From: Streptomyces sp. Mut1
GTDB lineage: Bacteria; Actinomycetota; Actinomycetes; Streptomycetales; Streptomycetaceae
Length of the DNA stretch: 64,000 nt
NCBI RefSeq assembly: GCF_030719295.1
Contig: NZ_CP120997.1
Coordinates: 2,356,001-2,420,000, forward strand
Direction of reading: 5' to 3'
Program-made: the position numbers and the translations under genes
The notes under the pieces: generated by a model
What the model was told of the DNA's origin: nothing
The model's input: only the letters and a program-made list of their open reading frames with translations
The model's database searches: none
Shown: positions 29,453 through 39,318 of the stretch, one piece after another
Layout: each line of letters starts with the position of its first letter
Numbering within the stretch: position 1 is the stretch's first letter

Positions 29453-30331
29453 TCACGTCAGCGGGGTCTTCGTCCACGGGCCGACGCCGAGTCGGCCCGT
29501 CGTCCCGAGGTCGAGTTCCGGGGTCACCGTCACGGGCGTGGCCCCGGGCTTCGCGGTGACCCGGACGTAGGGGGCGTTCACCGGGTCGCCCTCGGTGGTG
29601 GTGTTGCGCCAGGCGAGGGTCGCGCGGGCGGACTCCCCCGGGCGCAGGCTGACGGGCTGGGGCGCGTCGCTTCCGCCGATGCCGGTGGAGATCTTGTCGG
29701 TGCCGTGCAGGATGTCCACCCCGGTGACCGGTTCGCGGTCCTCGCCGAGCAGCTGGAGTGCGGGGTAGCCGTCGAGGCGGTAGTCAGTGGTGCCGCAGTT
29801 CTCCAGGACGATGCCCACGACGCGCAGCCCCATCGCGGCGTCGCCCCGGTCGTTCGTGATGCGGACCCCGGAGACCGGGCATGCCCCGGCGTCGGACGCC
29901 TCCTTGGCGGGGACGGCGCGCACCTTGATGATCCGGGCCTGCCGCGTCCGGGCGGAGCCGGGGCCGTCCCCCGCGTCGAGGGGGCGGCGCACGGTCTGCC
30001 CCGGCGGGACGGCCTCGACCGTGCGCGTGGTGTTGTCCATGGCCTCGCCGAAGCCGTTCAGCAGGGTGAAGGTGATGGTGAAGGTGAGCGGTTCCTTCTC
30101 CGTGTTGGTGACCTCGAACCCGGTGGACGGGGCGCCGGAGGGACCGCAGTCGCTGCTGATGACGCGCGCGTTGTCCCACCTGCGCCCGGAGGGGTCGTCG
30201 ACCGGTGTGGGCGACGCGCAGGTGGCGCCGGGCGACGCGGCCCGTGACCCGGCCGTTTCCTTCCCGCATCCGGTGAGCAGCGCGGTGCTCGCGAGGGCGG
30301 CACACAGGGCGAGGGCGGTGGCGGGGCGCAT
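29453..30331 (-). CDS. Secreted lipoprotein, DUF4232 type
   Basis: The 292-residue product has a lipoprotein signal (ALCAALASTALLTGC, lipobox L-T-G-C with C22) and two domains of similar beta-rich character separated near residue 145. The second is like DUF4232 (CPVSGVRITNDRGDAAMGLRVVGIVLENCG, YRLDGYPALQLLGEDG-like). Paired cysteines in each domain (39/62 and 150/179 by eye) suggest disulphides. The function is unknown; the domain is abundant on actinobacterial cell surfaces. Confidence 0.8.
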   Translation of the reverse strand: MRPATALALCAALASTALLTGCGKETAGSRAASPGATCASPTPVDDPSGRRWDNARVISSDCGPSGAPSTGFEVTNTEKEPLTFTITFTLLNGFGEAMDNTTRTVEAVPPGQTVRRPLDAGDGPGSARTRQARIIKVRAVPAKEASDAGACPVSGVRITNDRGDAAMGLRVVGIVLENCGTTDYRLDGYPALQLLGEDREPVTGVDILHGTDKISTGIGGSDAPQPVSLRPGESARATLAWRNTTTEGDPVNAPYVRVTAKPGATPVTVTPELDLGTTGRLGVGPWTKTPLT

Positions 30332-30418
30332 CCGCCCAGAAGATCAAAGAGTGCCGCGCCGGGCTGTGCTCCAGGTCACATTCACCGTCACAGCAGCGTC
30401 ACAGCGTCACAGCGGCGC

Positions 30419-30450
30419 CGCGGGGCCCGGCCGTCCGGCCGGGCCCCGCG
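30419..30450 (-). terminator. Terminator of the Rv2466c-like gene
   Basis: A perfect 14-bp stem (CGCGGGGCCCGGCC with its complement) with loop GTCC lies 25 bases beyond the stop on the minus strand. Confidence 0.75.
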
Positions 30451-30475
30451 TCTGCCGGGTGTCCGCCGTGCCGGC

Positions 30476-31126
30476 TCAGTCGAAGATCGGCCCCTGGGTC
30501 CGGGTGCGCTTGATCTCGTAGAAGCCGGGGATCGAGGCGACCAGCAGGGTGCCGTCCCAGAGCTTCGCCGCCTCCTCGCCCTTGGGGGCGGGGGTGACGA
30601 CCGGGCCGAAGAAGGCGATCTGCTCGCCGTCCGCGCCGGGCACGGCGATGACCGGGGTGCCGACGTCCTGGCCCACCTTCTCGATGCCCTCCCGGTGGGA
30701 GGCGCGCAGCTCGGTGTCGTAGGCGTCGGAGTCCGCGTAGTCGGCGAGTTCGGCGGGCAGGCCGACGTCCTTCAGGGCGGCCGCGATCGCTTCCCGGGTG
30801 GGGCCTTCGCCCTTGTTGTGGAAGCGGGTGCCGAGGGCCGTGTAGAGCGGGCCGACGACGGCGTCGCCGTGCTTCTGCTGGGCGGCGATCACCACGCGGA
30901 CCGGGCCCCAGGCCTTGTTCTCCAGCATGTCGCGGTACTCGTCGGGCAGCTCGTCCAGCCGGTTCTCGTTGAGTACGGCCAGGCTCATCACGTGCCAGCG
31001 GACCTCGACGTCGCGGACCTTCTCCACCTCCAGCATCCAGCGGGAGGTCATCCAGGCCCACGGGCAGAGCGGGTCGAACCAGAAATCGGCGGGGGTCTTG
31101 CCGGTTGCCGTGCTGTTGTCAGACAT
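30476..31126 (-). CDS. DsbA-fold mycothiol-dependent oxidoreductase, Rv2466c-like
   Basis: The 216-residue product reads very like M. tuberculosis Rv2466c, a mycothiol-dependent nitroreductase: ADFWFDPLCPW, ITSRW-like MTSRWMLEV, VRWHVMSLAVLNENR, KAWGPVRVVIAAQQ, SDAYDTELRASH and VGTPVI. The active site is C-P-W-A instead of C-P-W-C, leaving the single nucleophilic Cys21 to work with mycothiol. AGGAGA precedes the ATG at 31126. A SigR-type promoter lies upstream, matching the SigH control of Rv2466c. It probably reduces mixed disulphides or nitro compounds during thiol stress. Divergent from pepN. Confidence 0.88.
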   Translation of the reverse strand: MSDNSTATGKTPADFWFDPLCPWAWMTSRWMLEVEKVRDVEVRWHVMSLAVLNENRLDELPDEYRDMLENKAWGPVRVVIAAQQKHGDAVVGPLYTALGTRFHNKGEGPTREAIAAALKDVGLPAELADYADSDAYDTELRASHREGIEKVGQDVGTPVIAVPGADGEQIAFFGPVVTPAPKGEEAAKLWDGTLLVASIPGFYEIKRTRTQGPIFD

Positions 31127-31165
31127 GTCTCTCCTCATGCGGACCGATCTCACTCTGTGCGCGAG

Positions 31166-31193
31166 AACACCGCGGGGCGCTCCGGCCATTCCC
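31166..31193 (-). promoter_or_regulatory. SigR-type promoter of the Rv2466c-like gene
   Basis: On the minus strand a perfect -35 GGGAAT is followed after 19 bases by the -10 core GTT. The SigR consensus is GGGAAT-N18-GTT; one extra base is within the range tolerated. It lies about 40 bases before the ATG. Confidence 0.65.
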
Positions 31194-31260
31194 GAGTGCC
31201 CGGCCGGAAGGCGGCATGGGAGGATCAAACTATTCGAACGTGACACAAAGGAGTGTGCTC

Positions 31261-33852
31261 GTGCCCGGTGAGAACCTGTCCCGAGACGAGGCCCGCGAGC
31301 GGGCCGAGCTGCTGACCGTCGACGGTTACGACGTCGAACTCGACGTGCGTTCCGCGGTAGGTGAGCCCGGCCGGGACGACCGGACCGCCGGTCCGCCGAC
31401 GTTCCGCTCGGTGACGACGATCCGGTTCCGCGCGGCGCGCGGCGGCGCGTCGACCTTCGCGGACCTGATCGCGCCCGCCGTGAACGCGGTGACCCTGGAC
31501 GGGGTGGCGCTGGACCCGGCGGCCGTCTTCGACGGGGTACGGGTGGCGCTGGCGGACCTGACGGAGGGCGAGCACGTCCTGGTGGTCGACGCGCAGTGCG
31601 CGTACAGCCGTACCGGCGAGGGCATGCACCGGTTCGTCGACCCGGAGGACGGCGAGGTCTACCTCTACACCCAGTACGAGCCGGCGGACGCGCGCCGTGT
31701 CTTCGCCAACTTCGAGCAGCCCGACCTCAAGGCCCCCTACCGCTTCCGGGTGACGGCGCCCGAGGAGTGGACGGTCTGGAGCAACGGAGCGGAGGAGTCC
31801 CGCGAGGGCGGGGTGTGGCGGTTCGCCGAGACGGAGCCGATCTCGACGTACATCACTGCGGTCGTCGCCGGTCCGTACCACTACGTCACGGACTCCTACA
31901 GCCGCACCTTCGAGGACGGCACGACGCTGGAGATCCCGCTCGGCGCGCTGTGCCGCAAGGGGCTCGCCAAGCACTTCGACGCCGACGACATCTTCCTGAT
32001 CACCAAGCAGGGCCTGGACTTCTTCCACGACAACTTCGACTACCCGTACCCGTTCGGGAAGTACGACCAGGCGTTCGTGCCGGAGTACAACCTCGGCGCG
32101 ATGGAGAACCCGGGCTGTGTCACGTTCCGCGAGGAGTACATCTTCCGCGGCAAGGTGACGCAGGCGTCGTACGAGAGCCGGGCCAACGTCATCCTGCACG
32201 AGATGGCGCACATGTGGTTCGGCGACCTCGTCACCATGCGGTGGTGGGACGACCTGTGGCTGAAGGAGTCCTTCGCCGACTTCATGGGCGTCTTCGCGAT
32301 GGTCGGGGCGACCCGCTTCCAGGACGGCTGGATCACCTTCGCCAACAACCGCAAGTCGTGGGCGTACCGCGCCGACCAGCTGCCCTCCACGCACCCGGTC
32401 ACGGCCGACATCCGTGACCTGGAGGACGCCAAGCTGAACTTCGACGGCATCACGTACGCCAAGGGCGCCTCCGTGCTCAAGCAGCTGGTGGCGTACGTGG
32501 GGCGGGACGCGTTCCTGGAGGGTGCCCGGCGCTACTTCAAGAAGCACGCGTACGGCAACACCCGGCTCGGGGACCTGCTGTCGGTGCTGTCCGACACCTC
32601 CGGGCGGGACATGACCGCCTGGTCGCGCTCCTGGCTCCAGACGGCGGGCGTCAACTCGCTGACCCCGGTGGCGACCTACGACGCGGCGGGCCGGATCACC
32701 GAGCTGGCGGTCCTCCAGGAGGCCGCCGAGTCCCACCCGGAGCTGCGGCCGCACCGGGTCGCGGTGGGCCTGTACCGGCGCGACCCGGACGGCGACCTGG
32801 TGCGTTACGCGCGTGCCGAGGCGGACGTGTCGGGGCCGCGCACGGTGATCGGGGAGCTGGCCGGGGCCGAGCGGCCCGAGCTGATCCTCGTCAACGACGA
32901 CGACCTGACGTACTGCAAGGTCCGCTTCGACGAGGTGTCGCTCGCCACGCTGCGGGCGCACCTGGGCGACATCACGGACCCGCTGGCGCGCGCCCTGTGC
33001 TGGTCGGCGCTGTGGAACCTCACCCGGGACGGGCTGATGCCGGCCCGTGACTTCGTCTCGCTGGTCCTGGCCTTCGCCGGGCGCGAGACGGACATCGGGG
33101 TGCTCCAGATGCTGCACGCCTGGACCCGCACCGCGCTGGCGCACTACGCGGTTCCCGAGTGGCGCGAGGAGGGCGGCCGGGCGCTGGCCGAGGGCGCGCT
33201 CGGCGAGCTGCGGCTCGCGGAGCCCGGCAGTGAGCACCAGCTCGCCTGGGCCCGGTTCTTCGCTTCGGTCGCCGCGTCGGCCACGGACTTCCAGCTGTTG
33301 TCCGGGCTGCTCGACGGCACGGCCAGGATCGACGGGCTCGATGTCGACCAGGAGCTGCGCTGGGCGTTCCTCACCCCGCTGGTCGCCCATGTGGTGGCGG
33401 ACGAGTCGGCGGTCGCCGCCGAACTGGCCCGGGACGACACGGCGTCCGGCGAGCGGCACCAGGTGCGGTGCCTGGCCTCCCGGCCGTCCGCCGAGGTCAA
33501 GGCGCGGGCGTGGGCGGATGTCGTGGAGTCGGACGCGCTGTCCAACGCGCTGGTGGAGGCGACGATCGCGGGCTTCGCGCAGCCCTCGCAGCGGGAGCTG
33601 CTGGCGCCGTACGCCGAGCGGTACTTCGAGGCGATCGAGCGGGTGTGGGCCGAGCGGTCCATCCAGATCGGGATGGCCGTGGTCAGGGGCCTGTTCCCGT
33701 CCCTCCAGGACAGCCCCGGCACGCTGGCGGCGGCCGACGCGTGGCTGGAGTCGCACGCGGACGCGGCGCCGGCCCTGCGCAGGCTGGTGCTGGAGGCGCG
33801 CGACGACCTCGCCCGGGGGCTGCGGGCGCAGGCGGTCGACGCGGTGGCCTGA
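31261..33852 (+). CDS. pepN: Aminopeptidase N (M1 family), copy 1
   Basis: The 863-residue M1 metallopeptidase has the substrate-recognition GAMEN motif at 279-283, zinc ligands H313-E-x2-H317 and E336 in HEMAHMWFGDLVTM...KESF, and the C-terminal ERAP1-like helical domain. No signal peptide is seen, so it acts in the cytoplasm on peptides released by Clp proteases and others. The GTG at 31261 has AGGAG seven bases upstream. A second, closely related gene is at 39319. This copy has Lys where copy 2 has Asn before the zinc-binding glutamate (KESF versus NESF) and an insert near residue 35. Confidence 0.93.
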   Translation: MPGENLSRDEARERAELLTVDGYDVELDVRSAVGEPGRDDRTAGPPTFRSVTTIRFRAARGGASTFADLIAPAVNAVTLDGVALDPAAVFDGVRVALADLTEGEHVLVVDAQCAYSRTGEGMHRFVDPEDGEVYLYTQYEPADARRVFANFEQPDLKAPYRFRVTAPEEWTVWSNGAEESREGGVWRFAETEPISTYITAVVAGPYHYVTDSYSRTFEDGTTLEIPLGALCRKGLAKHFDADDIFLITKQGLDFFHDNFDYPYPFGKYDQAFVPEYNLGAMENPGCVTFREEYIFRGKVTQASYESRANVILHEMAHMWFGDLVTMRWWDDLWLKESFADFMGVFAMVGATRFQDGWITFANNRKSWAYRADQLPSTHPVTADIRDLEDAKLNFDGITYAKGASVLKQLVAYVGRDAFLEGARRYFKKHAYGNTRLGDLLSVLSDTSGRDMTAWSRSWLQTAGVNSLTPVATYDAAGRITELAVLQEAAESHPELRPHRVAVGLYRRDPDGDLVRYARAEADVSGPRTVIGELAGAERPELILVNDDDLTYCKVRFDEVSLATLRAHLGDITDPLARALCWSALWNLTRDGLMPARDFVSLVLAFAGRETDIGVLQMLHAWTRTALAHYAVPEWREEGGRALAEGALGELRLAEPGSEHQLAWARFFASVAASATDFQLLSGLLDGTARIDGLDVDQELRWAFLTPLVAHVVADESAVAAELARDDTASGERHQVRCLASRPSAEVKARAWADVVESDALSNALVEATIAGFAQPSQRELLAPYAERYFEAIERVWAERSIQIGMAVVRGLFPSLQDSPGTLAAADAWLESHADAAPALRRLVLEARDDLARGLRAQAVDAVA

Positions 33853-33880
33853 TCCGGTGACGGCCCGTCCGGCGTGAGAC

Positions 33881-33914
33881 CGAAGCCCTTGCCCGCTCGC
33901 GGGCAAGGGCTTCG
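33881..33914 (+). terminator. Terminator after pepN copy 1
   Basis: A perfect 15-bp stem (CGAAGCCCTTGCCCG with its complement) with loop CTCG starts 29 bases after the stop. Confidence 0.8.
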
Positions 33915-34091
33915 CCGATTGGTACGTATCGCCCCGTTCGCCCCCGCTGACGCTTCCGTCACAGTGGCGGGATTCCGCCATGTCCGCAACAAGCCTCCTG
34001 CAACTCTCCACAAACCCCTGTCATTTACGAAAGGGTGAGCGGTCATCCGGTACCGATTTCCGGACTCTCTCTTTCACATACAGGGATGCTG

Positions 34092-37000
34092 ATGACCTCC
34101 GAATCCCCCGGTTACATATCCGGCGCGAGACGTGCGGCCCGTGTGGCGGCCGCCGCCAGTCTGGTGGCCGCGCTGGCCGCCACCGGTGTCACCCCCGTCT
34201 TCGCCGCCGACGACCCGGCCGGCGCACCCGTGAAGGCCGCCGGCACCGCCCCGGCGGACAAGCTGGGCACGGCCGACGCCGAAGTCCTGACCAAGGCCAA
34301 GGCCAAGGGCGAGAAGAACATCACCATGATGGTCGCCACCACCCCCGGTGCGACCGAGCAGGTCACCAAGCAGCTGGACGCCGTCAAGGGGTCCGTGCTG
34401 GGGCGTGCGTACGACAAGCTCGGGTACGTACGGGCGACCGTGCCGACCTCCGCCGCCGAGGCCACCATCAAGGCGGCGTCGAAGCTCAGCTCCGTCCACG
34501 GCATCGATCTCAAGCAGGAGATCATGCTGGACGACCCGACCCCCGCGGCCGACCGGGCGACCGGCAGCAAGGCCAAGGTGAAGTCGACCGGGACCTACGC
34601 GGCGCCCGGGAAGAAGACCCCCGCGAAGAACCCGTACAACCCGTCCTTCGAGACCGGTGCGGTCGACTTCGTCAAGAAGAACCCGAAGGCCGACGGCCGC
34701 GGCATCACCATCGGTGTCCTGGACGCGGGCGTCGACCTCGGTCACCCCGCGCTCCAGAAGACGACGACCGGTGAGCGCAAGATCGTCGACTGGGTGACCG
34801 CGACCGACCCGGTCAGCGACGGCGACGGCACCTGGCTGCGGATGACGGACGCCGTCTCCGGTCCGGTGTTCACCTACAAGGGGCGTACGTACAAGGCCCC
34901 CAAGGGCTCGTACCGGATCAGCGTGTTCGCCGAAGCCGCCACCAAGGGCGGCGACATGGCGGGCGACCTCAACCGCGACGGCGACACCACCGACACCTGG
35001 GCCGTGCTCTACGACCCGGTCACCGGCACCACCCGGGTCGACCTGAACGACAACGCGGACTTCACCGACGACACCGCGCTCAAGCCGTACAAGGAGAAGC
35101 ACCAGGTCTCCTACTTCGGCAAGGACGACCCGCGCACCGACGTCGTCGAGCGCATCCCGTTCGTCGTGGAGAACCGCGAGAACGTCGTCTACAACGCGGC
35201 GGGCGACACCTCCGACTACGTCAACATCGGGGTCATCGAGTCCGAGCACGGGACGCACGTCGCGGGCATCACCGCCGCCAACGGCCTGTTCGGCGGCAAG
35301 ATGAACGGTGCCGCGCCCGGCGCGAAGATCGTCTCATCGCGCGCCTGCACCTGGTCCGGCGGCTGCACCAACATCGCGCTCACCGAGGGCATGATCGACC
35401 TCGTCGTGAACCGCGGCGTCGACGTCGTCAACATGTCGATCGGCGGTCTGCCGGCGCTCAACGACGGCAACAACGCCCGCGCCGAGCTGTACAAGCGCCT
35501 GGTCGACATCTACGGCGTCCAGCTCGTCATCTCGGCCGGCAACGACGGCCCCGGCGTCAACACCATCGGTGACCCCGGCCTCGCCGACCACGTCATCTCG
35601 GTCGGCGCGTCCATCTCCAAGGAGACCTGGGCCGCCAACTACGGCTCGGCCGTCACCAAGAAGTACGACATGCTGCCCTTCTCCTCGCGCGGCCCGCGTG
35701 AGGACGGCGGCTTCACGCCGACCCTGACGGCGCCCGGCGCCTCGATCAACTCGACGCAGACCTGGCTGCCCGGTTCGCCGGTCGCCGAGGCGGGCTACTC
35801 CCTGCCGGCCGGCTACTCCATGCTCCAGGGCACCTCGATGGCGTCCCCGCAGGCCGCGGGCGCCACCGCGCTGCTGCTGTCCGCCGCGAAGCAGAAGCAC
35901 ATCGAGCTGCCCCCGGCCGACCTGCGCACCGCGCTGACCAGCACCGCCACCCGGATCAAGGACGTGCCCGCGCACGCCCAGGGCGCCGGTCTGATCAACA
36001 TCGTGGACGCCTGGAAGCTGATCAAGAAGCAGGGCTCCCCGGCCCACGAGTACACGGTCAAGGCCCCCGTCGACACCGCGATCGACTTCGCGCTGAAGAC
36101 CCCGGGCTTCGGCACCGGCCTCTACGACCGCGAGGGCGGCCTCAAGGCCGGCCAGAAGAAGACCTACGACGTCACGGTCACCCGCACCACGGGCCCGGAC
36201 AAGAAGGTCGAGCACAAGCTCTCCTGGAAGTACAACGACGGCACCTTCAAGCTGGTCGGCTCGAAGAAGGTCGCCCTGCCGCTCGGCAAGCCGGTGACGG
36301 TCAAGGTCCAGGCGAAGCCGGGCAGCGCGGGCGTGCACAGCGCGATCCTGGAGCTGGACGACAAGAAGACCGCCGGAACGGATCAGCAGATCCTCGCCAC
36401 GGTCGTCGTCTCCAAGGAGCTGGCGAAGCCGTCGTACGCGTTCAAGGCGTCCGGCTCGGTGCAGCGCAACGGCACCACGTCGTACTTCGTGACCGTGCCG
36501 GAGGGCGCCAAGACCCTTGAGGTCTCGATGAGCGCGCTGCGCTCGGGCAGCCAGACCCGCTTCATCTCGATCCACCCGTACGGAGTCGCGGTCGACGACA
36601 GCGGGACGCCGTACTGCTACCCGAACTACGAGAACCCGTCCAACACCTGCCGCCCCGACGTGCGTTCGTACCCCGACCCGCAGGCCGGCGTCTGGGAGAT
36701 CGAGGTCGAGGCCCGGCGCACGTCGCCGCTGCTGGACAACCCGTACAAGCTGGATGTCGCGCTGCTCGGCGCGACCTTCGACCCGGCGGTGCAGACCATC
36801 GCCGAGGCGAAGATCGGCACCCCGGCGACGGTGGACTGGACGGTCACCAACAACGCGGGCGCGCTGGAGGGCAGGCTCGCGGGCGGCTCGCTGGGTTCGG
36901 CCGCCGTCGAGCGTCCCTCGATCTCCACGGGCGGCGAGTACGTCAAGGAGGTCACCATCGGTGAGGGCGTGGAGAAGCTGGACTTCGCCATCGGCGGCAC

Positions 37001-37394
37001 CTCGGACGCCAACGCCGACCTCGACCTGTACATCTTCAAGGGTTCCGCCCAGGTGGGCGCCTCCACCACGGCGGGCTCCGAGGAGTCCGTCAGCCTGGTG
37101 AAGCCGGCCGCCGGCACGTACACGGTCGTCGTCGACGGCTACGACGTCCCGGCCGGGACCACCGAGTACGACTACCGCGACGTGTACTACTCCGCGTCGC
37201 TCGGCACGATCTCCGTCGACGAGTCGAGGGCCGTGAACCTGGCCTCCGGCGCCTCGGCCGAGGTCGGTGCCGAGGTCGAGGTCGCGGGCGCCGCGCCCGA
37301 GGGCCGGCAGTTCTTCGGCGAGATCAGCCTGGTGAACGCCCGGGGCACCTCCGCGGGCACCGGCAGCGTCGTGATCGAGAAGGTCACACCGTAG
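34092..37394 (+). CDS. Large secreted subtilisin-family (S8) serine protease
   Basis: The 1100-residue preproprotein has a signal peptide (about 1-38, ending VFA-AD) and an inhibitor-I9-like propeptide to about 150. The S8 catalytic domain has D211 (VLDAGVD), H386 (HGTHVAG), oxyanion N484 (SAGNDGPG) and S582 (GTSMASPQ). An insert of about 150 residues separates D211 and H386, as in tripeptidyl-peptidase-II-like and other large subtilases. About 500 further residues form beta-rich modules, including a C-terminal part (TSDANADLDLYIFKGS) like bacterial pre-peptidase C-terminal domains. No LPXTG sorting signal is present, so it is released. The ATG at 34092 fits AGGG at 6 bases better than the ATG at 34086. 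Confidence 0.9.
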   Translation: MTSESPGYISGARRAARVAAAASLVAALAATGVTPVFAADDPAGAPVKAAGTAPADKLGTADAEVLTKAKAKGEKNITMMVATTPGATEQVTKQLDAVKGSVLGRAYDKLGYVRATVPTSAAEATIKAASKLSSVHGIDLKQEIMLDDPTPAADRATGSKAKVKSTGTYAAPGKKTPAKNPYNPSFETGAVDFVKKNPKADGRGITIGVLDAGVDLGHPALQKTTTGERKIVDWVTATDPVSDGDGTWLRMTDAVSGPVFTYKGRTYKAPKGSYRISVFAEAATKGGDMAGDLNRDGDTTDTWAVLYDPVTGTTRVDLNDNADFTDDTALKPYKEKHQVSYFGKDDPRTDVVERIPFVVENRENVVYNAAGDTSDYVNIGVIESEHGTHVAGITAANGLFGGKMNGAAPGAKIVSSRACTWSGGCTNIALTEGMIDLVVNRGVDVVNMSIGGLPALNDGNNARAELYKRLVDIYGVQLVISAGNDGPGVNTIGDPGLADHVISVGASISKETWAANYGSAVTKKYDMLPFSSRGPREDGGFTPTLTAPGASINSTQTWLPGSPVAEAGYSLPAGYSMLQGTSMASPQAAGATALLLSAAKQKHIELPPADLRTALTSTATRIKDVPAHAQGAGLINIVDAWKLIKKQGSPAHEYTVKAPVDTAIDFALKTPGFGTGLYDREGGLKAGQKKTYDVTVTRTTGPDKKVEHKLSWKYNDGTFKLVGSKKVALPLGKPVTVKVQAKPGSAGVHSAILELDDKKTAGTDQQILATVVVSKELAKPSYAFKASGSVQRNGTTSYFVTVPEGAKTLEVSMSALRSGSQTRFISIHPYGVAVDDSGTPYCYPNYENPSNTCRPDVRSYPDPQAGVWEIEVEARRTSPLLDNPYKLDVALLGATFDPAVQTIAEAKIGTPATVDWTVTNNAGALEGRLAGGSLGSAAVERPSISTGGEYVKEVTIGEGVEKLDFAIGGTSDANADLDLYIFKGSAQVGASTTAGSEESVSLVKPAAGTYTVVVDGYDVPAGTTEYDYRDVYYSASLGTISVDESRAVNLASGASAEVGAEVEVAGAAPEGRQFFGEISLVNARGTSAGTGSVVIEKVTP

Positions 37395-37408
37395 CCACAC
37401 CGTGCTGA

Positions 37409-38602
<1,194 letters not shown>

Positions 38603-38611
38603 CCTCTCGGC

Positions 38612-38686
38612 CCGGACCCCGCGTGCCCTCGATCCCCGGAGGAGCTGGATTTCCAGCCCGCTCGGCGGTCGAGGAGCGGGGTCCGG
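38612..38686. repeat. Palindromic intergenic element (probable dispersed Streptomyces repeat, also terminator)
   Basis: Nested inverted repeats fold the asd / DUF1203 convergent gap into one long structure: an 11-bp outer stem (38612-38622 / 38676-38686), CCTCGA/TCGAGG (38627-38632 / 38669-38674) and GCTGG-ATTT-CCAGC at the tip. Elements with this CCGGAGG...CTGGATTTCCAGC...GGCGGT..GAGGAGCGG look recur between genes in Streptomyces chromosomes, as remembered. It can end transcription in both directions. Confidence 0.55.
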
Positions 38687-38705
38687 TGCGGCGCCCCGGG
38701 AGGGC

Positions 38706-39206
38706 TCAGGCGCGCCGCACCTCGAAGTGCCAGCAGCCGTATTCCACCGCGCGTACGTGGACCAGGGCCACCTCCGGGTCCGCGAACGCCTCCGCGAACG
38801 CCTCGTCGTACCCCCGCTCCTCGTCCGCCGGGATCTCCAGCAGCCGGCCGCCCGCGATGCGGCCGTCCGCGTCGTAGCGCCGTACGGTCCGCAGCGCGCC
38901 CGCCCGGGAGAACGGATAGCCCTTCCGGCCGGGCGCCGGCCCCTCGCACTCCTCGGCGTGGATGAAGACGGGTCCCTGCTCGTCGTACGCCCCCGGGCGG
39001 GCCCAGGTCTCGGCCGCCCACCGCCGCAGGGGTGCGTAGGAGACGAGGGCGACGCGCTCCCCCGCCTCGTTGCCGCGCAGGCAGCACCGCAGCGGGCTGC
39101 CCGCTTCGGTGGCGGTGTACGGGACGCAGGGACGCCCGGCGTCGTCGGTCTCCCGGAGTTCCTTGAGCGCGTCCGGGCCGATCGCGCGTGCCTCGTATGT
39201 GGTCAT
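38706..39206 (-). CDS. DUF1203 family protein
   Basis: The 166-residue soluble protein fits DUF1203: a start YEARAIGPDALKELRETDDAGRP, then CVPYTATEAGSPLRCCLRGNEAGERVALVSYAP, and GPVFIHAEECEG in the middle, with a C-terminal RAVEYGCWHFEVRRA. Conserved Cys and His residues (RCCLR, FIHAEEC, YGCWHF) hint at metal binding or an enzyme, but no function is known for the family. The ribosome site is weak. It is convergent with asd and divergent from pepN copy 2, with 112 bases between. Confidence 0.8.
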   Translation of the reverse strand: MTTYEARAIGPDALKELRETDDAGRPCVPYTATEAGSPLRCCLRGNEAGERVALVSYAPLRRWAAETWARPGAYDEQGPVFIHAEECEGPAPGRKGYPFSRAGALRTVRRYDADGRIAGGRLLEIPADEERGYDEAFAEAFADPEVALVHVRAVEYGCWHFEVRRA

Positions 39207-39318
39207 ACGACGAGCGTGCCGCGACGCGGCCCCCCGGTCCGGCGGAAATCGGACATCGCCCTGGGTGCGAGGCCGTGGAAGGATGACGGGAAACATCACA
39301 GATCAAGGAGATGACCGC

